64,000 nt of DNA from Limnohabitans sp. 2KL-27 (GCF_001269345.1 NZ_CXOP01000002.1:1240853-1304852), one strand, 5' to 3'. Shown: positions 45,525-54,623, counted from the stretch's first letter. Made by a program: numbers and translations. Notes: generated by a model not told the origin, from the letters alone.

Positions 45525-46775
45525 TCATTGACCTTCGGGGTTTTCGATCAACAGCGCAATGCCCTGACCGCCCCCCACGCAGGCGCTGGAGATGCCGTAG
45601 CGCAAGCCACTGCGTTTCAATTCGCGGACCAGCGTGATCGTCAGGCGAACGCCGGTGGCTGCCAGCGGGTGGCCCAAAGCGATGGCGCCGCCATTGACGT
45701 TGAGTTTGGCCAGATCCAGCCCGAGTTCGCGGCCCACGGCCAGGGTTTGTGCGCCTTGGGCCTCGTTGATCTCGAAACGGCCAATTTGGTCGAGCGTCAG
45801 GCCGGTGCGTTCCAGCAGCAATCGAATCGCCGGGGCCGGTCCGATGCCCATGATTTCGGGGGGCACGCCCACAGCCGCTGCAGCCACCACGCGGGCCAGA
45901 GGCTTTTTGCCCTGCGCTTTGGCATAAGCCCCTGACGTCACCACGCAAGCGGCCGCGGCATCGACCAGGGCCGAGCTGTTGCCACCGGTTTGCACACCGC
46001 CTTCGTACACGGGCCGGAGTTTGCCCAGAACTTCTGCGGGTGAGATGCGGGGGTGTGTGTCGGTGGCCACTTCGGTGACCTTGCCCTGCAGCTTGATGCC
46101 ACGGGGTTTGTAGCCTTCGAGCTCGAATGTCTCCGTGACCACGGGCACGATCTCGCCCGCGTGGAAGCCCGCTTCTTGCGCGGCCACGGCCTTGGCAAAC
46201 GAGTCTGAGGCGAACTGGTCCACCTCTTCACGGGTGATGTTGTATTTTTTGGCCAGGTTCTCGGCGGTTTGGATCATGTTGATGCCAGCGGCTGGGTCTT
46301 TCAGCGCTTCCCACATGTAATCCTTGAAGCCCACAGGCGCGCCCAGCTTGAAACCGGTGCGGTGGTCAAAGGCGGCGATCGGGTTGCGCGTCATGCTTTC
46401 AGTTCCCACCACCAGCGCAGCCTCACACACGCCCGCTTCGATCTGCTCACCGGCCTGGCGAAACAGCTCAAAACCGGTGCCGCAAATGCGCTGGGCCATG
46501 ATGGCGGGCACTTCTTGCGGCACACCGGCATACAAGCCGATGTGGCGGGGCAGGAAGAATTGGTCAAAGTCGCCAGGGGCCATGTTGCCGGTGATGACCG
46601 AGCCGATCGCGGTGGGGGCGATGCCCGCGCGCTTCAAAGCCTCGCGGGCGGCCTTGATGCCCAAGTCTGTGGGCGAGATGTGGCCCAGTGCGCCACAGTA
46701 GTCGACCATGGGCGTGCGCACGCCTTCGTGCATCCAGACATCGGCAAATGCGTTGAAAAATCCTGGGGAGGCCAT
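45525..46775 (-). CDS. Thiolase (acetyl-CoA acyltransferase family)
   Basis: A 416-residue thiolase. The nucleophile C98 lies in MAQRICGTGFELF, the His in GGAIALGHPLAATGVR, and the second Cys in SSACVGGGQGIA. The usual NEAFAAQ block reads NEAQGAQ here, a variation close to the active site that may adapt it to an aromatic 3-ketoacyl-CoA. In this operon it would release acetyl-CoA and an aromatic acyl-CoA. Upstream is feruloyl-CoA synthase, downstream the SDR dehydrogenase, both on the same strand. Confidence 0.9.
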   Translation of the reverse strand: MASPGFFNAFADVWMHEGVRTPMVDYCGALGHISPTDLGIKAAREALKRAGIAPTAIGSVITGNMAPGDFDQFFLPRHIGLYAGVPQEVPAIMAQRICGTGFELFRQAGEQIEAGVCEAALVVGTESMTRNPIAAFDHRTGFKLGAPVGFKDYMWEALKDPAAGINMIQTAENLAKKYNITREEVDQFASDSFAKAVAAQEAGFHAGEIVPVVTETFELEGYKPRGIKLQGKVTEVATDTHPRISPAEVLGKLRPVYEGGVQTGGNSSALVDAAAACVVTSGAYAKAQGKKPLARVVAAAAVGVPPEIMGIGPAPAIRLLLERTGLTLDQIGRFEINEAQGAQTLAVGRELGLDLAKLNVNGGAIALGHPLAATGVRLTITLVRELKRSGLRYGISSACVGGGQGIALLIENPEGQ

Positions 46776-46855
46776 GTTCTTGTCTCGGTCGGTCGGACAT
46801 CCATGTCCGAGGTCGTTGAAGGGGTTGGTCGATGCGTGCGCTCAGGCCGTCGGTT

Positions 46856-48709
46856 TCAGGCTTGGGGTTTCACGATGAAGTGGAGCGTGTCGTCATGCAG
46901 GGCCGCCACCGTGTCGGCACGGTGGGTGAGCACCGAGCGTTGGTTGATCGAGCCTTTGTCGGTGATTTCGCCCTTGTCGATGGTGGGCGGCTCGCTTAGC
47001 AAGCACAGCCGGGCGATGCGGTTGGCGCTGCCGGTGCTGGTTTTGGCCAATTCGTTCACGATGTCTTGGAATTTGGCCAGCACGGGGGCACAAGCGAGCA
47101 CCTCGGACAGGGGGGCGTCCGCAGGCATACCGCTCAAAGCCCTCACCGCGGGTGTCGGAAAGATCATCGCGCCGACTTCTTTCAGGTTGATGCCGGTCAG
47201 CACAGCATCTTGGATGTAGGGTGCGCCTGCGGCAATGATCTTGCCCCGCAACGGGCCCACGCTGACAAAGGTGCCGGTGGCCAGCTTGAAGTCTTCGGCA
47301 ATGCGGCCGTCAAATTTCAGGCCCAGGTGCACATTGGTCTCGTCGATCCACTTGACCGCATCGCCTGTTTTGAAAAAGCCTTCTTCATCAAACGCGCCCG
47401 CGGTTTCTTCGGCGTTGCGCCAGTAGCCGGGGGTGATGTTGGGGCCGCGGTAGCGCACCTCGGTTTTGCCTTGCATGTCCACCAGCTTGAGCTCCAGACC
47501 GGGCGTGGGCACGCCCAAATCGCCGGCCTGCACAAAGGGGTTGGTCACGAAAATGCCGAACGGACCCGACTCGGTCATGCCCAAGCCCGTGCCCATGACA
47601 ATGCGTTCGCCCACCTCTCGCTCTTGCGATTCGTACAGGCTGTCCCAGATCGGTTGGGCCAAAGCGGCACCGGCATAGAAGAACATCTGGACACGCGACA
47701 GCAAGGTTTTGCGCAATTGGTCGTCGGCCTTCATCGCGTGGGCGATCGCTTCAAAGCCGGTGGGCACGTTGAAGTACACCGTGGGCGCGATTTCGCGCAG
47801 GTTGCGCAGGGTTTCGTGCATCAGCGCCGGTGTGGGCTTACCGTCGTCGATGTACAGGGTGCCGCCGTGGAACACGGTCATGCCAAAGTTGTGGTTGCCG
47901 CCAAAGGTGTGGTTCCAAGGCAACCAATCGACCAGCACCAATTCTTGCTCGGCCAACACGGGCATGGACTGGGCCATTTGCTGCTGGTTGGCGCACCACA
48001 GGCGGTTGGTGTTGATGACGGCTTTGGGCAGCTTGGTGGAGCCGCTGGTGAACAAAAACTTGGCGATGGTGTCGGGGCCGGTGGCGGCCATGGCAGCGTC
48101 CACGGCCGGTGTGGCGGCGGTGGCGCACAGGCTGTCAAAAGCCGTGACCGTGCGGCCGGGCACTTCGCCCTCGACCATCACCACTTCCATGTCAGGGCCC
48201 ACGGTGGCGGCAATGGCTTTGGCATAGCGAGCGTCTGAGGCGAACACCAGGCCGGGGGTGACGGTGCTGAGCACATGCTTGAGCTTGTCGTAGTCCACGC
48301 TGACCAGCGAATAGGGGGGCGAGGTGGGGACAAAGGGCACGCCTGCGACCAGGCAACCCAAGGCCAATAGGGCGTGCTCCAGGCTGTTTTCGCTCAAGAT
48401 GACCACTGGGCGCTCGGCGCTCAAGCCTCTGTGGATCAGGCTTTGGGCAATGCTGCGTGCGGTCGTCCAAGCTTGGTCATAGGTGATGTGCTGCCAGTCG
48501 CCCAATGTGCCATCGGCATTTTTCACGCGGCGTGCCATGAAGGTTTGGCCAGGCTTGACGCGCGCCCAGTGCTGCAGGCGGTCGGTCAGGCGCTCCGGAA
48601 AAGCTTGCAGTTCTTGGTCGGCCTTCAGGTATTGCGTGCCGGACACGCCACTTTCCAGTGTGACGCGGGTCACGCCAAATTTGAGGGGGCGAAATTGAGG
48701 GGCGTTCAT
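46856..48709 (-). CDS. fcs: Feruloyl-CoA synthase
   Basis: A 617-residue acyl-adenylate-forming enzyme. The AMP-binding motif FLFTSGSTKLPKAV (218-231) is present. The N-terminus (FRPLKFGVTRVTLESG) and the block ARVKPGQTFMARRV are those of the proteobacterial feruloyl-CoA synthases of about 620 residues. The enzyme activates ferulate (and usually p-coumarate and caffeate) with ATP and CoA. It lies directly downstream of the crotonase and starts the CoA pathway. The ATG at 48709 was chosen to match the family start. Confidence 0.88.
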   Translation of the reverse strand: MNAPQFRPLKFGVTRVTLESGVSGTQYLKADQELQAFPERLTDRLQHWARVKPGQTFMARRVKNADGTLGDWQHITYDQAWTTARSIAQSLIHRGLSAERPVVILSENSLEHALLALGCLVAGVPFVPTSPPYSLVSVDYDKLKHVLSTVTPGLVFASDARYAKAIAATVGPDMEVVMVEGEVPGRTVTAFDSLCATAATPAVDAAMAATGPDTIAKFLFTSGSTKLPKAVINTNRLWCANQQQMAQSMPVLAEQELVLVDWLPWNHTFGGNHNFGMTVFHGGTLYIDDGKPTPALMHETLRNLREIAPTVYFNVPTGFEAIAHAMKADDQLRKTLLSRVQMFFYAGAALAQPIWDSLYESQEREVGERIVMGTGLGMTESGPFGIFVTNPFVQAGDLGVPTPGLELKLVDMQGKTEVRYRGPNITPGYWRNAEETAGAFDEEGFFKTGDAVKWIDETNVHLGLKFDGRIAEDFKLATGTFVSVGPLRGKIIAAGAPYIQDAVLTGINLKEVGAMIFPTPAVRALSGMPADAPLSEVLACAPVLAKFQDIVNELAKTSTGSANRIARLCLLSEPPTIDKGEITDKGSINQRSVLTHRADTVAALHDDTLHFIVKPQA

Positions 48710-48722
48710 GCGCTTCTCCGAT

Positions 48723-49529
48723 TCAGCTTTTTTGCACCTTAGCCGCTTTGCCTTCGAGGAAGGCGCGCACACGCGCTTTGGCTTCAGGCGCGGACTGCGC
48801 AATGGACGAAATCAGGGCTTCGGTGAAGAAGCCGTGGTCCGCAGGCTGCTCGGCAATGCGGGGCAGGGCGTGCATCAGGGCAAAGTTGGTCAGCGGGGTG
48901 TTGGTGGCGATGCGGGTGGCCAACTCGATGGCTTTGGTCAAGGCGGTGCCGGTGGGCACCAGGTACTGGGCAAAGCCCACGCGTTCCCCGTCTTGGGCGT
49001 TGTAGACACGGCCGGTGAGCATCATGTCGGTCATGCGGGCCGCACCGATCAGTTTGGGCACGCGCACCGAGCCCCCACCCCCCACGAAAATCCCGCGTGT
49101 GCCTTCGGGCAGGGCGTAAAAAGTGCTCTCGTCGGCGACGCGGATGTGGCTGGCGCTGGCCAACTCGAGTCCACCACCGACCACCGCGCCATGAAGCGCC
49201 GTCACCACCGGCACCCGGCCTTGCTCGATGGCATTCAGGGCGACGTGCCAACTGCGCGAGTGGTGGATGCCTTCACCCGCGTCGCGCTCTTTCAGTTCGG
49301 ACAGATCGAGGCCAGCACAGAAATGGTCGCCTTCGCCGTGGATGACGGCGGCGCCGGCTTCGGGGGGGAGGTTCTGAAAGACATCTCGCAGCGCTTCAAT
49401 CAGACCGTCGTTGAGGGCATTGCGTTTGGCCGGACGGCACAAACGCACCACGGCCACAGCGCCTTGCAGGGTCAGAGAAACGCCATTCGCAGCGGCACGG
49501 TCAAGGATGGGGTGGCTTTGCGTGGTCAT
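48723..49529 (-). CDS. Crotonase (enoyl-CoA hydratase family), first gene of the hydroxycinnamate operon
   Basis: A 268-residue crotonase. FCAGLDLSEL and LHGAVVGGGLELASASHIRVA form the oxyanion hole, and a Glu is present in FYALPEGTRGIFVGGGGS. It probably hydrates feruloyl-CoA to the 3-hydroxy thioester. The sequence does not look like the classical hydroxycinnamoyl-CoA hydratase-lyase (Ech/HCHL), and thiolase and dehydrogenase genes follow, so the lyase reaction is less likely. The ATG at 49529 was chosen; the frame runs far upstream, but only as the antisense of the divergent amidohydrolase gene. Confidence 0.85.
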   Translation of the reverse strand: MTTQSHPILDRAAANGVSLTLQGAVAVVRLCRPAKRNALNDGLIEALRDVFQNLPPEAGAAVIHGEGDHFCAGLDLSELKERDAGEGIHHSRSWHVALNAIEQGRVPVVTALHGAVVGGGLELASASHIRVADESTFYALPEGTRGIFVGGGGSVRVPKLIGAARMTDMMLTGRVYNAQDGERVGFAQYLVPTGTALTKAIELATRIATNTPLTNFALMHALPRIAEQPADHGFFTEALISSIAQSAPEAKARVRAFLEGKAAKVQKS

Positions 49530-49724
49530 CAGGGGTCTCTCAAATGACTTGACCAAGGGGTCAAGAAGGTTATTATTGATAACGATATTGTGGGCAGGTC
49601 GGTGCACTTTGTTGCTTGGGGGTTTCCCTAGGTTTGAACGGAAATCTTTGTTGACAGCTTGCAACCATCGATCTGAGCCGCCGTCATCGGCTATCGTCCA
49701 CGGGACGCACGGAGACACCGAACC
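49530..49724. promoter_or_regulatory. Divergent promoter with two palindromes, probable MarR operator region
   Basis: Two inverted repeats lie between the divergent crotonase and amidohydrolase genes: CTTGACC-AAGG-GGTCAAG (49548-49565) and the imperfect palindrome TATTGATAACGATA (49574-49587, 10 of 14 positions self-complementary). The second, AT-rich and about 14-20 bases long, is the usual form of a MarR operator. The operon's own MarR protein is the likely binder (inference). Confidence 0.5.
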
Positions 49725-50597
49725 ATGAAACACGAAGACCTGATCGCCATCGACATCCACACCCACGCGGAGGTGAGTTGCTGGAACCCGTTTGACAATT
49801 ACGGCGAGGAATACGACCGCGCTGCGGACAAGTTCTTTGGCAGCAACCGCCGTCCGACCATCGAAGAAACGGTGGCCTATTACCGCGAGCGCAAGATCGG
49901 TTTGGTCATGTTCACCGTGGACAGCGAATCGCAGTTGGGCCGTCGCCGGATCCCCAACGAAGAAATCGCCAAGGCCGCGCGCGACAACAGCGACATGATG
50001 ATCGCCTTTGCCAGCATCGACCCGCACAAAGGCAAGATGGGCGCTCGCGAGGCCGAGCGACTGATCAAGGAAGAGGGCATCAAGGGTTTCAAGTTCCACC
50101 CCACGGTGCAAGGCTTTTTGCCCTATGACCGCATGGCATGGCCGATTTACGAGGTGATCAACCACCACAAACTGCCTGCGATCTTTCACACCGGACACAG
50201 CGGCATCGGCTCTGGCATGCGTTGCGGAGGCGGTCTGCGCTTGCAAAACAGCAATCCCATGCTGCTCGAAGATGTGGCGATCGACTGGCCCGATATCCAG
50301 ATCGTCATGGCGCATCCCAGCTTTCCATGGCAAGACGAGGCGCTCAGCCTGGCCACGCACAAGCCCAATGTGTGGATTGACCTGTCGGGTTGGAGCCCCA
50401 AGTACTTTCCCAAGCAATTGGTGCAGTACGCCAACACCTTGCTCAAAGACCGCGTCTTGTTTGGCAGTGATTACCCACTGATCACGCCCGAACGCTGGAT
50501 GAAAGACTTTGAGGTGGCGGGCTTCAAGCCCGAGGTGATGCCCGGTATCTTGAAGGGCAATGCGGTCCGTTTGTTGGGGCTGGACAAGGCCCTGTGA
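49725..50597 (+). CDS. Amidohydrolase-2 family protein
   Basis: A 290-residue TIM-barrel metal enzyme of the amidohydrolase family that includes ACMS decarboxylase. The metal site is DIHTHAE (H12, H14), with FHPTVQG, IFHTGHSG, MAHPSFPWQDE and FGSDYPL. Members decarboxylate or hydrolyse aromatic-derived acids. It is divergent from the hydroxycinnamate operon and shares its promoter region, so co-regulation and a role in handling a related aromatic acid are plausible. The exact reaction is not known. Confidence 0.85.
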   Translation: MKHEDLIAIDIHTHAEVSCWNPFDNYGEEYDRAADKFFGSNRRPTIEETVAYYRERKIGLVMFTVDSESQLGRRRIPNEEIAKAARDNSDMMIAFASIDPHKGKMGAREAERLIKEEGIKGFKFHPTVQGFLPYDRMAWPIYEVINHHKLPAIFHTGHSGIGSGMRCGGGLRLQNSNPMLLEDVAIDWPDIQIVMAHPSFPWQDEALSLATHKPNVWIDLSGWSPKYFPKQLVQYANTLLKDRVLFGSDYPLITPERWMKDFEVAGFKPEVMPGILKGNAVRLLGLDKAL

Positions 50598-50622
50598 CCC
50601 TTTCAGGGGCGATGGGGCTGCC

Positions 50623-51975
50623 TCAGCGCTGACCCCACGGGGTGACTTTGATGGCCACCGCAGTGACCACGCCATACAGCACCATGGCCACGGCCACCAG
50701 CCCATAAAAATGCTCGGCTGTGCCTTGGTGTTGGGTCAGCCAATAACCGACCCCGGCCACCAAGACCAGGCGCACCGTGCCCGCCAGCACGGGTCCGATG
50801 ACCTGTCCTGCGCCTTGCGAAGCAAAGTACAAGGTCAGGCCCAAACCAAAGAACGGAAAAGCTGGCCCAGCCGTTACCAGGTATTGCCGGGCGAAGCCCA
50901 GCACCGTTTCATCTTGCGTGAACAGCCGTGCCCACAGCTCAGGGGCCAGTGTGACCACGGCCCCGATCAGCGCCAAATTGAAAGCCGACACGCCACCGGC
51001 CACCCAGGCCACGCGCCGTGCTCGATCCACTTGGCCAGCGCCTATGGCCATGCCCACCATCGGCACCGAGGCCACGCCAATGCCAAATGCGATGGGGATG
51101 AGCAAAAACTCCAAGCGCTGACCAATGCCATAGCCGGCCAAGGCTTCGGTGCCCAGCTGAGCCAGCAAACCGGTAAAAATCAGAATCGCCAGCACCGATT
51201 GCACGGGCGACAAGCAAGCCATCGCCCCCACTTTGAGGATGTCGGCAAACACACGGCGCTGCATTTCGAAGGCCTGAAGCTTGAGCGTGAGGCGCCCTTG
51301 ACCCGTGATCAGGTACCAGAGGAAGTAAGCCACGCCGGCGGCCGTGGCGATGATGTGGCCCCAAGCCACCCCCACCATGCCCATGGCGGGCACAGGCCCC
51401 GCGCCCAGACACAGCACACCGGCCAAAATGATTTGCAGGGCCGACGTGACCATCAATGCGATGGAGGGCGTGCGCATGTTGCCCGTGCCGCGCAGCACCG
51501 AGGCCAAGGTGTTGATGAGCCAAACCCAGAGGGCCCCACTGAAGAGGACCAGGGCATAAGCATTCGCTTCCAGCAAAACGGCATCTCGCCCGCCTAAAAG
51601 TTGGTAAAGCCAAGGCCCCCAGATCACAAAGATGGCGCTGTAAATCAGCCCAGAGCCCAGACCAATCAACAAGGCATGCTGCAACAAGGTTTGCGCGCGC
51701 GGCACATCGGCTGCACCCAGTGCCCGGCTGATGGCGGCAGACACCCCTCCACCCATGGCCCCGGCCGACATCATTTGGGTGAGCATGGCAAACGGGAAGA
51801 CCAGCGCCATGGCCGCCAGAGGGGCAGTGCCCAAGCGGCCGACGTAATAAGTTTCGGCAACACCCACCAACACCGTCATGACCATGGCCAACACATTGGG
51901 TGCAGACAAACGCAGCAGGGTGGGCAAGATGGGCGCGGTGAGCAGGCGCTGCAGATCGTTAGAGGCTGGGGTCAT
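50623..51975 (-). CDS. MATE-family efflux transporter
   Basis: A 450-residue membrane protein with 12 predicted spans in two related halves. LLRLSAPNVLAMVMTVLVGVAETYYVGRLGTAPLAAMALVFP at the start is the typical opening of MATE (NorM/DinF) exporters, and the second half repeats it (VGAMACLSPVQSVLAILIFTGLLAQLGTEALAGYG). It uses a sodium or proton gradient to export drugs or metabolites. The ATG at 51975 was chosen. Convergent with the amidohydrolase gene; the next gene upstream is a small conserved protein. Confidence 0.92.
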   Translation of the reverse strand: MTPASNDLQRLLTAPILPTLLRLSAPNVLAMVMTVLVGVAETYYVGRLGTAPLAAMALVFPFAMLTQMMSAGAMGGGVSAAISRALGAADVPRAQTLLQHALLIGLGSGLIYSAIFVIWGPWLYQLLGGRDAVLLEANAYALVLFSGALWVWLINTLASVLRGTGNMRTPSIALMVTSALQIILAGVLCLGAGPVPAMGMVGVAWGHIIATAAGVAYFLWYLITGQGRLTLKLQAFEMQRRVFADILKVGAMACLSPVQSVLAILIFTGLLAQLGTEALAGYGIGQRLEFLLIPIAFGIGVASVPMVGMAIGAGQVDRARRVAWVAGGVSAFNLALIGAVVTLAPELWARLFTQDETVLGFARQYLVTAGPAFPFFGLGLTLYFASQGAGQVIGPVLAGTVRLVLVAGVGYWLTQHQGTAEHFYGLVAVAMVLYGVVTAVAIKVTPWGQR

Positions 51976-52013
51976 GGGCGCATCGTGACTTGGGGCTCGG
52001 GCTTTGTCATGAC

Positions 52014-52355
52014 TTAGGCGACAGACTCTCCGGGCGGTGGTGCTTGCAGCAGCTGGTCCATCGGCCAGTTGAGCAGCTCGGCCAAGCGACACACCACCCA
52101 ACGCGCTTCGACGGGCGAGACCACGGAGGGCTCGGCGAGCAGGCCCAACTCGCACTGCTGCAACGCCAGCTCCTCGGTGATGCCCAAGGTGAACTGCATG
52201 TTGGCTGCCTTGTCGGTCAATAAATTGGCCAAGTCTTCGCACAGCTCGTAGCGCCCGGCCATCTCCCGCAGGCCCAGTGTGGGCTTGACTTTGCCAGGCA
52301 GCAGGTAAAGCGCCATGAACGATGGCGGGATGTGGATTTGGAATTCTTCGGTCAT
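52014..52355 (-). CDS. Conserved hypothetical protein (betaproteobacterial type)
   Basis: A 113-residue soluble protein starting MTEEFQIHIPPSFMALYLLPG. I recall similar small proteins in Burkholderiales, sometimes annotated as ATPase with chaperone activity, but no ATP-binding motif is visible here. It has ARWVVCRLAELLNWP toward the C-terminus. It lies 38 bases upstream of the MATE gene on the same strand and may be co-transcribed with it. Function unknown. Confidence 0.6.
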   Translation of the reverse strand: MTEEFQIHIPPSFMALYLLPGKVKPTLGLREMAGRYELCEDLANLLTDKAANMQFTLGITEELALQQCELGLLAEPSVVSPVEARWVVCRLAELLNWPMDQLLQAPPPGESVA

Positions 52356-52571
52356 GGGGCGCAATGAAATCAGGGGTGAATTAACGCACAGACGCGCCGT
52401 CGGGGACTTTTTTCATCTGCTCATCGCAGGCGGGCGCTCTATTCAGTCGGTTCCAGCGCAGGCATCCCTCTTTTGGGGCTCAGACTTTTTTGACGAACGC
52501 GGTTGTCAGTCGAAATGGGCAGTGTGCATTTGACGTTATGCTTGATGCGACTGTTTTTATCCTTTGTTGAC

Positions 52572-54332
52572 ATGGCCACCACCCCCAAATCGCTCACCGG
52601 TCTCACGCCATTCTTAAAGCCTTACCGCGTGGCCATGGGTTTTGCCGCGGTGTTTTTGCTGCTGGCGGCAGGCACCACGTTGGCTTTTCCTTGGGTCTTG
52701 CGCCAGTTGATTGACCAAGGCCTGGCCAGTGGCGCCACGGCCGATCAGTTGTCGGGCAATTTTTTGCAGCTGTTTGTGGTGGCCGCGGCTTTGGCGGTGT
52801 TCTCTGCAGGGCGTTATTACACCGTGAGTTGGCTGGGTGAGCGCATCACGGGCGACCTGCGCAATGCGGTGTATGGCCATGTGCTGAAACAAAGCCCGGC
52901 TTTTTTTGAGACCACCCAGTCGGGCGAAGTGCTTTCGCGCCTGACCAACGACACCACCCTGGTGCAAACCGTGGTGGGCTCTTCGTTCTCGATGGGCTTG
53001 CGCAACTTGGTCATGGGGGCGGGCGCGCTGATCATGCTGGTGTGGACCAACCCGGTGCTCATGCTGCAGGTCGTGGCCGTGCTGGCTGCGGTGATTTTTC
53101 CAAGCGTCTACCTGGGCCGCCGTGTGCGCCGCCTGTCGCGGGCCAACCAAGACCGTGTGGCCGACTCGAGCGCCATCGCGTCCGAAGTGCTCAACGCCAT
53201 CAGCGTGGTGCAAAGCTATACCGCCGAGGGCCGCGAAACCCGCCGTTTCGTGGAATCAACAGCCCGAGCCTTGGGTACGGCTCTGGGCCGCATCCGCGCC
53301 CGGGCGGTGCTGGTGGGCTTCATCATCATGGCGTCGAGCGCCGTCTTGCTTTGGGGCCTTTACATGGGCACCCTGGCCGTGCGCGCGGGCACCAGCACCG
53401 CAGGCCAGCTGGGCGAGACGGTGTTTTACGTCATCTTGTTGGCCAGTGCTTTTGCAGTGCTGGGCGAGGTGTACGGCGACTTGCTGCGTGCGGCGGGCGC
53501 CACCGAGCGACTGATGGAGTTGCTGCACACCGAGTCGAATCTGAAAATCGCCCCCCAGCCGCAACCAGCGCCCTGGCCGCAAGGCGGCTCGTCCTTGCAG
53601 CTGGAATCGGTTCGATTTCATTACCCCTCGCGCCCCGACACCTGGGCGCTGGACCAGCTGACAGGCCAGATCCACCCCGGACAGACCGTGGCGGTGGTGG
53701 GCCCGAGCGGTGCGGGCAAAACCACTTTGTTTGATTTGCTGATGCGGTTTCACGACCCGCAGTCGGGCCGCATCGTACTCGACGGGGTGCCCATCGACCA
53801 AATGGACCTGCATGCCCTGCGCGAGCGCATGGCCATCGTGCCGCAAGAGCCGGTGATTTTTTCGGGCACCGTGATCGAGAACATCCGCTACGGCCGCCCT
53901 GATGCCAGCCTGGAAGACGTGCACGCCGCGGCCGAAGCCGCTTATGCGCAAGAGTTCATCCGCGAGCTGCCTGAGGGTTTTGACACGTATTTGGGCGACC
54001 GGGGTGTGCGTTTGTCTGGCGGACAGCGCCAGCGCATCGCCATCGCGCGGGCCATTTTGAAGAACCCGCCACTCTTGTTACTCGACGAGGCCACCAGTGC
54101 GCTCGATGCGCAAAGCGAAAAAATGGTGCAAGCCGCGCTGGACAAAGCCATGGTGGGTCGCACCACGCTGGTGATTGCCCACCGACTGGCCACGGTGCAA
54201 CGCGCCGATGTGATCTGGGTGCTCGAGCGCGGTCGCCTGATGGAGCAGGGCACCCACGCCGAACTGCAAGCCAAAGGCGGGCTCTACGCCAGCCTGGCGG
54301 CGCTGCAGTTCAACGCCGACCACAGCGTCTGA
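52572..54332 (+). CDS. MsbA-like ABC exporter (half transporter)
   Basis: A 586-residue half transporter. The six-span domain (about 10-320) with LGERITGDLRNAVYGHVL and GEVLSRLTNDTTLVQ is followed by the ATPase: Walker A VGPSGAGKTTLF, Q-loop QEPVIFSG, signature LSGGQRQRIAIARAIL, Walker B LLLLDEATSALD and H-loop IAHRLATV. It resembles lipid-flippase/multidrug exporters of the MsbA type and would work as a homodimer. The ATG at 52572 lies after a TTGACG...TTTTAT promoter-like pair (52530-52560). Substrate unknown. Confidence 0.9.
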   Translation: MATTPKSLTGLTPFLKPYRVAMGFAAVFLLLAAGTTLAFPWVLRQLIDQGLASGATADQLSGNFLQLFVVAAALAVFSAGRYYTVSWLGERITGDLRNAVYGHVLKQSPAFFETTQSGEVLSRLTNDTTLVQTVVGSSFSMGLRNLVMGAGALIMLVWTNPVLMLQVVAVLAAVIFPSVYLGRRVRRLSRANQDRVADSSAIASEVLNAISVVQSYTAEGRETRRFVESTARALGTALGRIRARAVLVGFIIMASSAVLLWGLYMGTLAVRAGTSTAGQLGETVFYVILLASAFAVLGEVYGDLLRAAGATERLMELLHTESNLKIAPQPQPAPWPQGGSSLQLESVRFHYPSRPDTWALDQLTGQIHPGQTVAVVGPSGAGKTTLFDLLMRFHDPQSGRIVLDGVPIDQMDLHALRERMAIVPQEPVIFSGTVIENIRYGRPDASLEDVHAAAEAAYAQEFIRELPEGFDTYLGDRGVRLSGGQRQRIAIARAILKNPPLLLLDEATSALDAQSEKMVQAALDKAMVGRTTLVIAHRLATVQRADVIWVLERGRLMEQGTHAELQAKGGLYASLAALQFNADHSV

Positions 54333-54348
54333 AGACCGCTGTGCAGTA

Positions 54349-54363
54349 GCCCACCCCGTGGGC
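54349..54363 (+). terminator. Small GC hairpin after the ABC exporter gene
   Basis: GCCCAC-CCC-GTGGGC lies 16 bases after the stop. There is no T-run behind it, so termination is uncertain. Confidence 0.3.
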
Positions 54364-54410
54364 GATGGTTGTGGCATACGCCCCCAAACCATCTGGCAGA
54401 TGCCTGTGGC

Positions 54411-54599
54411 TCACGACCTCTTGTCGGTTTCTTCGCTCGCTGGCTTGGCGGCGGCTTCCTGATCCTGCGCCTCTTGCGCCGCCTTTTCCCGTGCCCGCTG
54501 CTGGCGGGTAAGTTCCTGCGCCTTGCGCACGTCGTGCATTTGCCAAAAGGCAAACACGAAGACCAGGCCAAAAATGCCCAGTTCCAACCAAATTCCCAT
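54411..54599 (-). CDS. Small membrane protein with charged coiled tail
   Basis: A 62-residue protein: one N-terminal helix (GIWLELGIFGLVFVFAFW, residues 2-19) followed by a strongly charged, probably coiled-coil tail rich in Lys, Arg, Glu and Gln. No family is recognised with certainty; small proteins of this shape are common and can be assembly or regulatory factors. It is divergent from crtE, and the PpsR-type sites lie in the shared promoter region, so it may be light- and oxygen-regulated with the photosynthesis genes. The ATG at 54599 is preferred over one ten codons upstream. Confidence 0.55.
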   Translation of the reverse strand: MGIWLELGIFGLVFVFAFWQMHDVRKAQELTRQQRAREKAAQEAQDQEAAAKPASEETDKRS

Positions 54600-54623
54600 G
54601 GCTTGACCTTCCGCGTGTTGATA

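Noticed and set aside
48723..49529. Classical feruloyl-CoA hydratase-lyase (ech)
   Set aside because: The crotonase lacks the close resemblance expected, and dehydrogenase, thiolase and thioesterase genes in the same operon fit the beta-oxidative route better.
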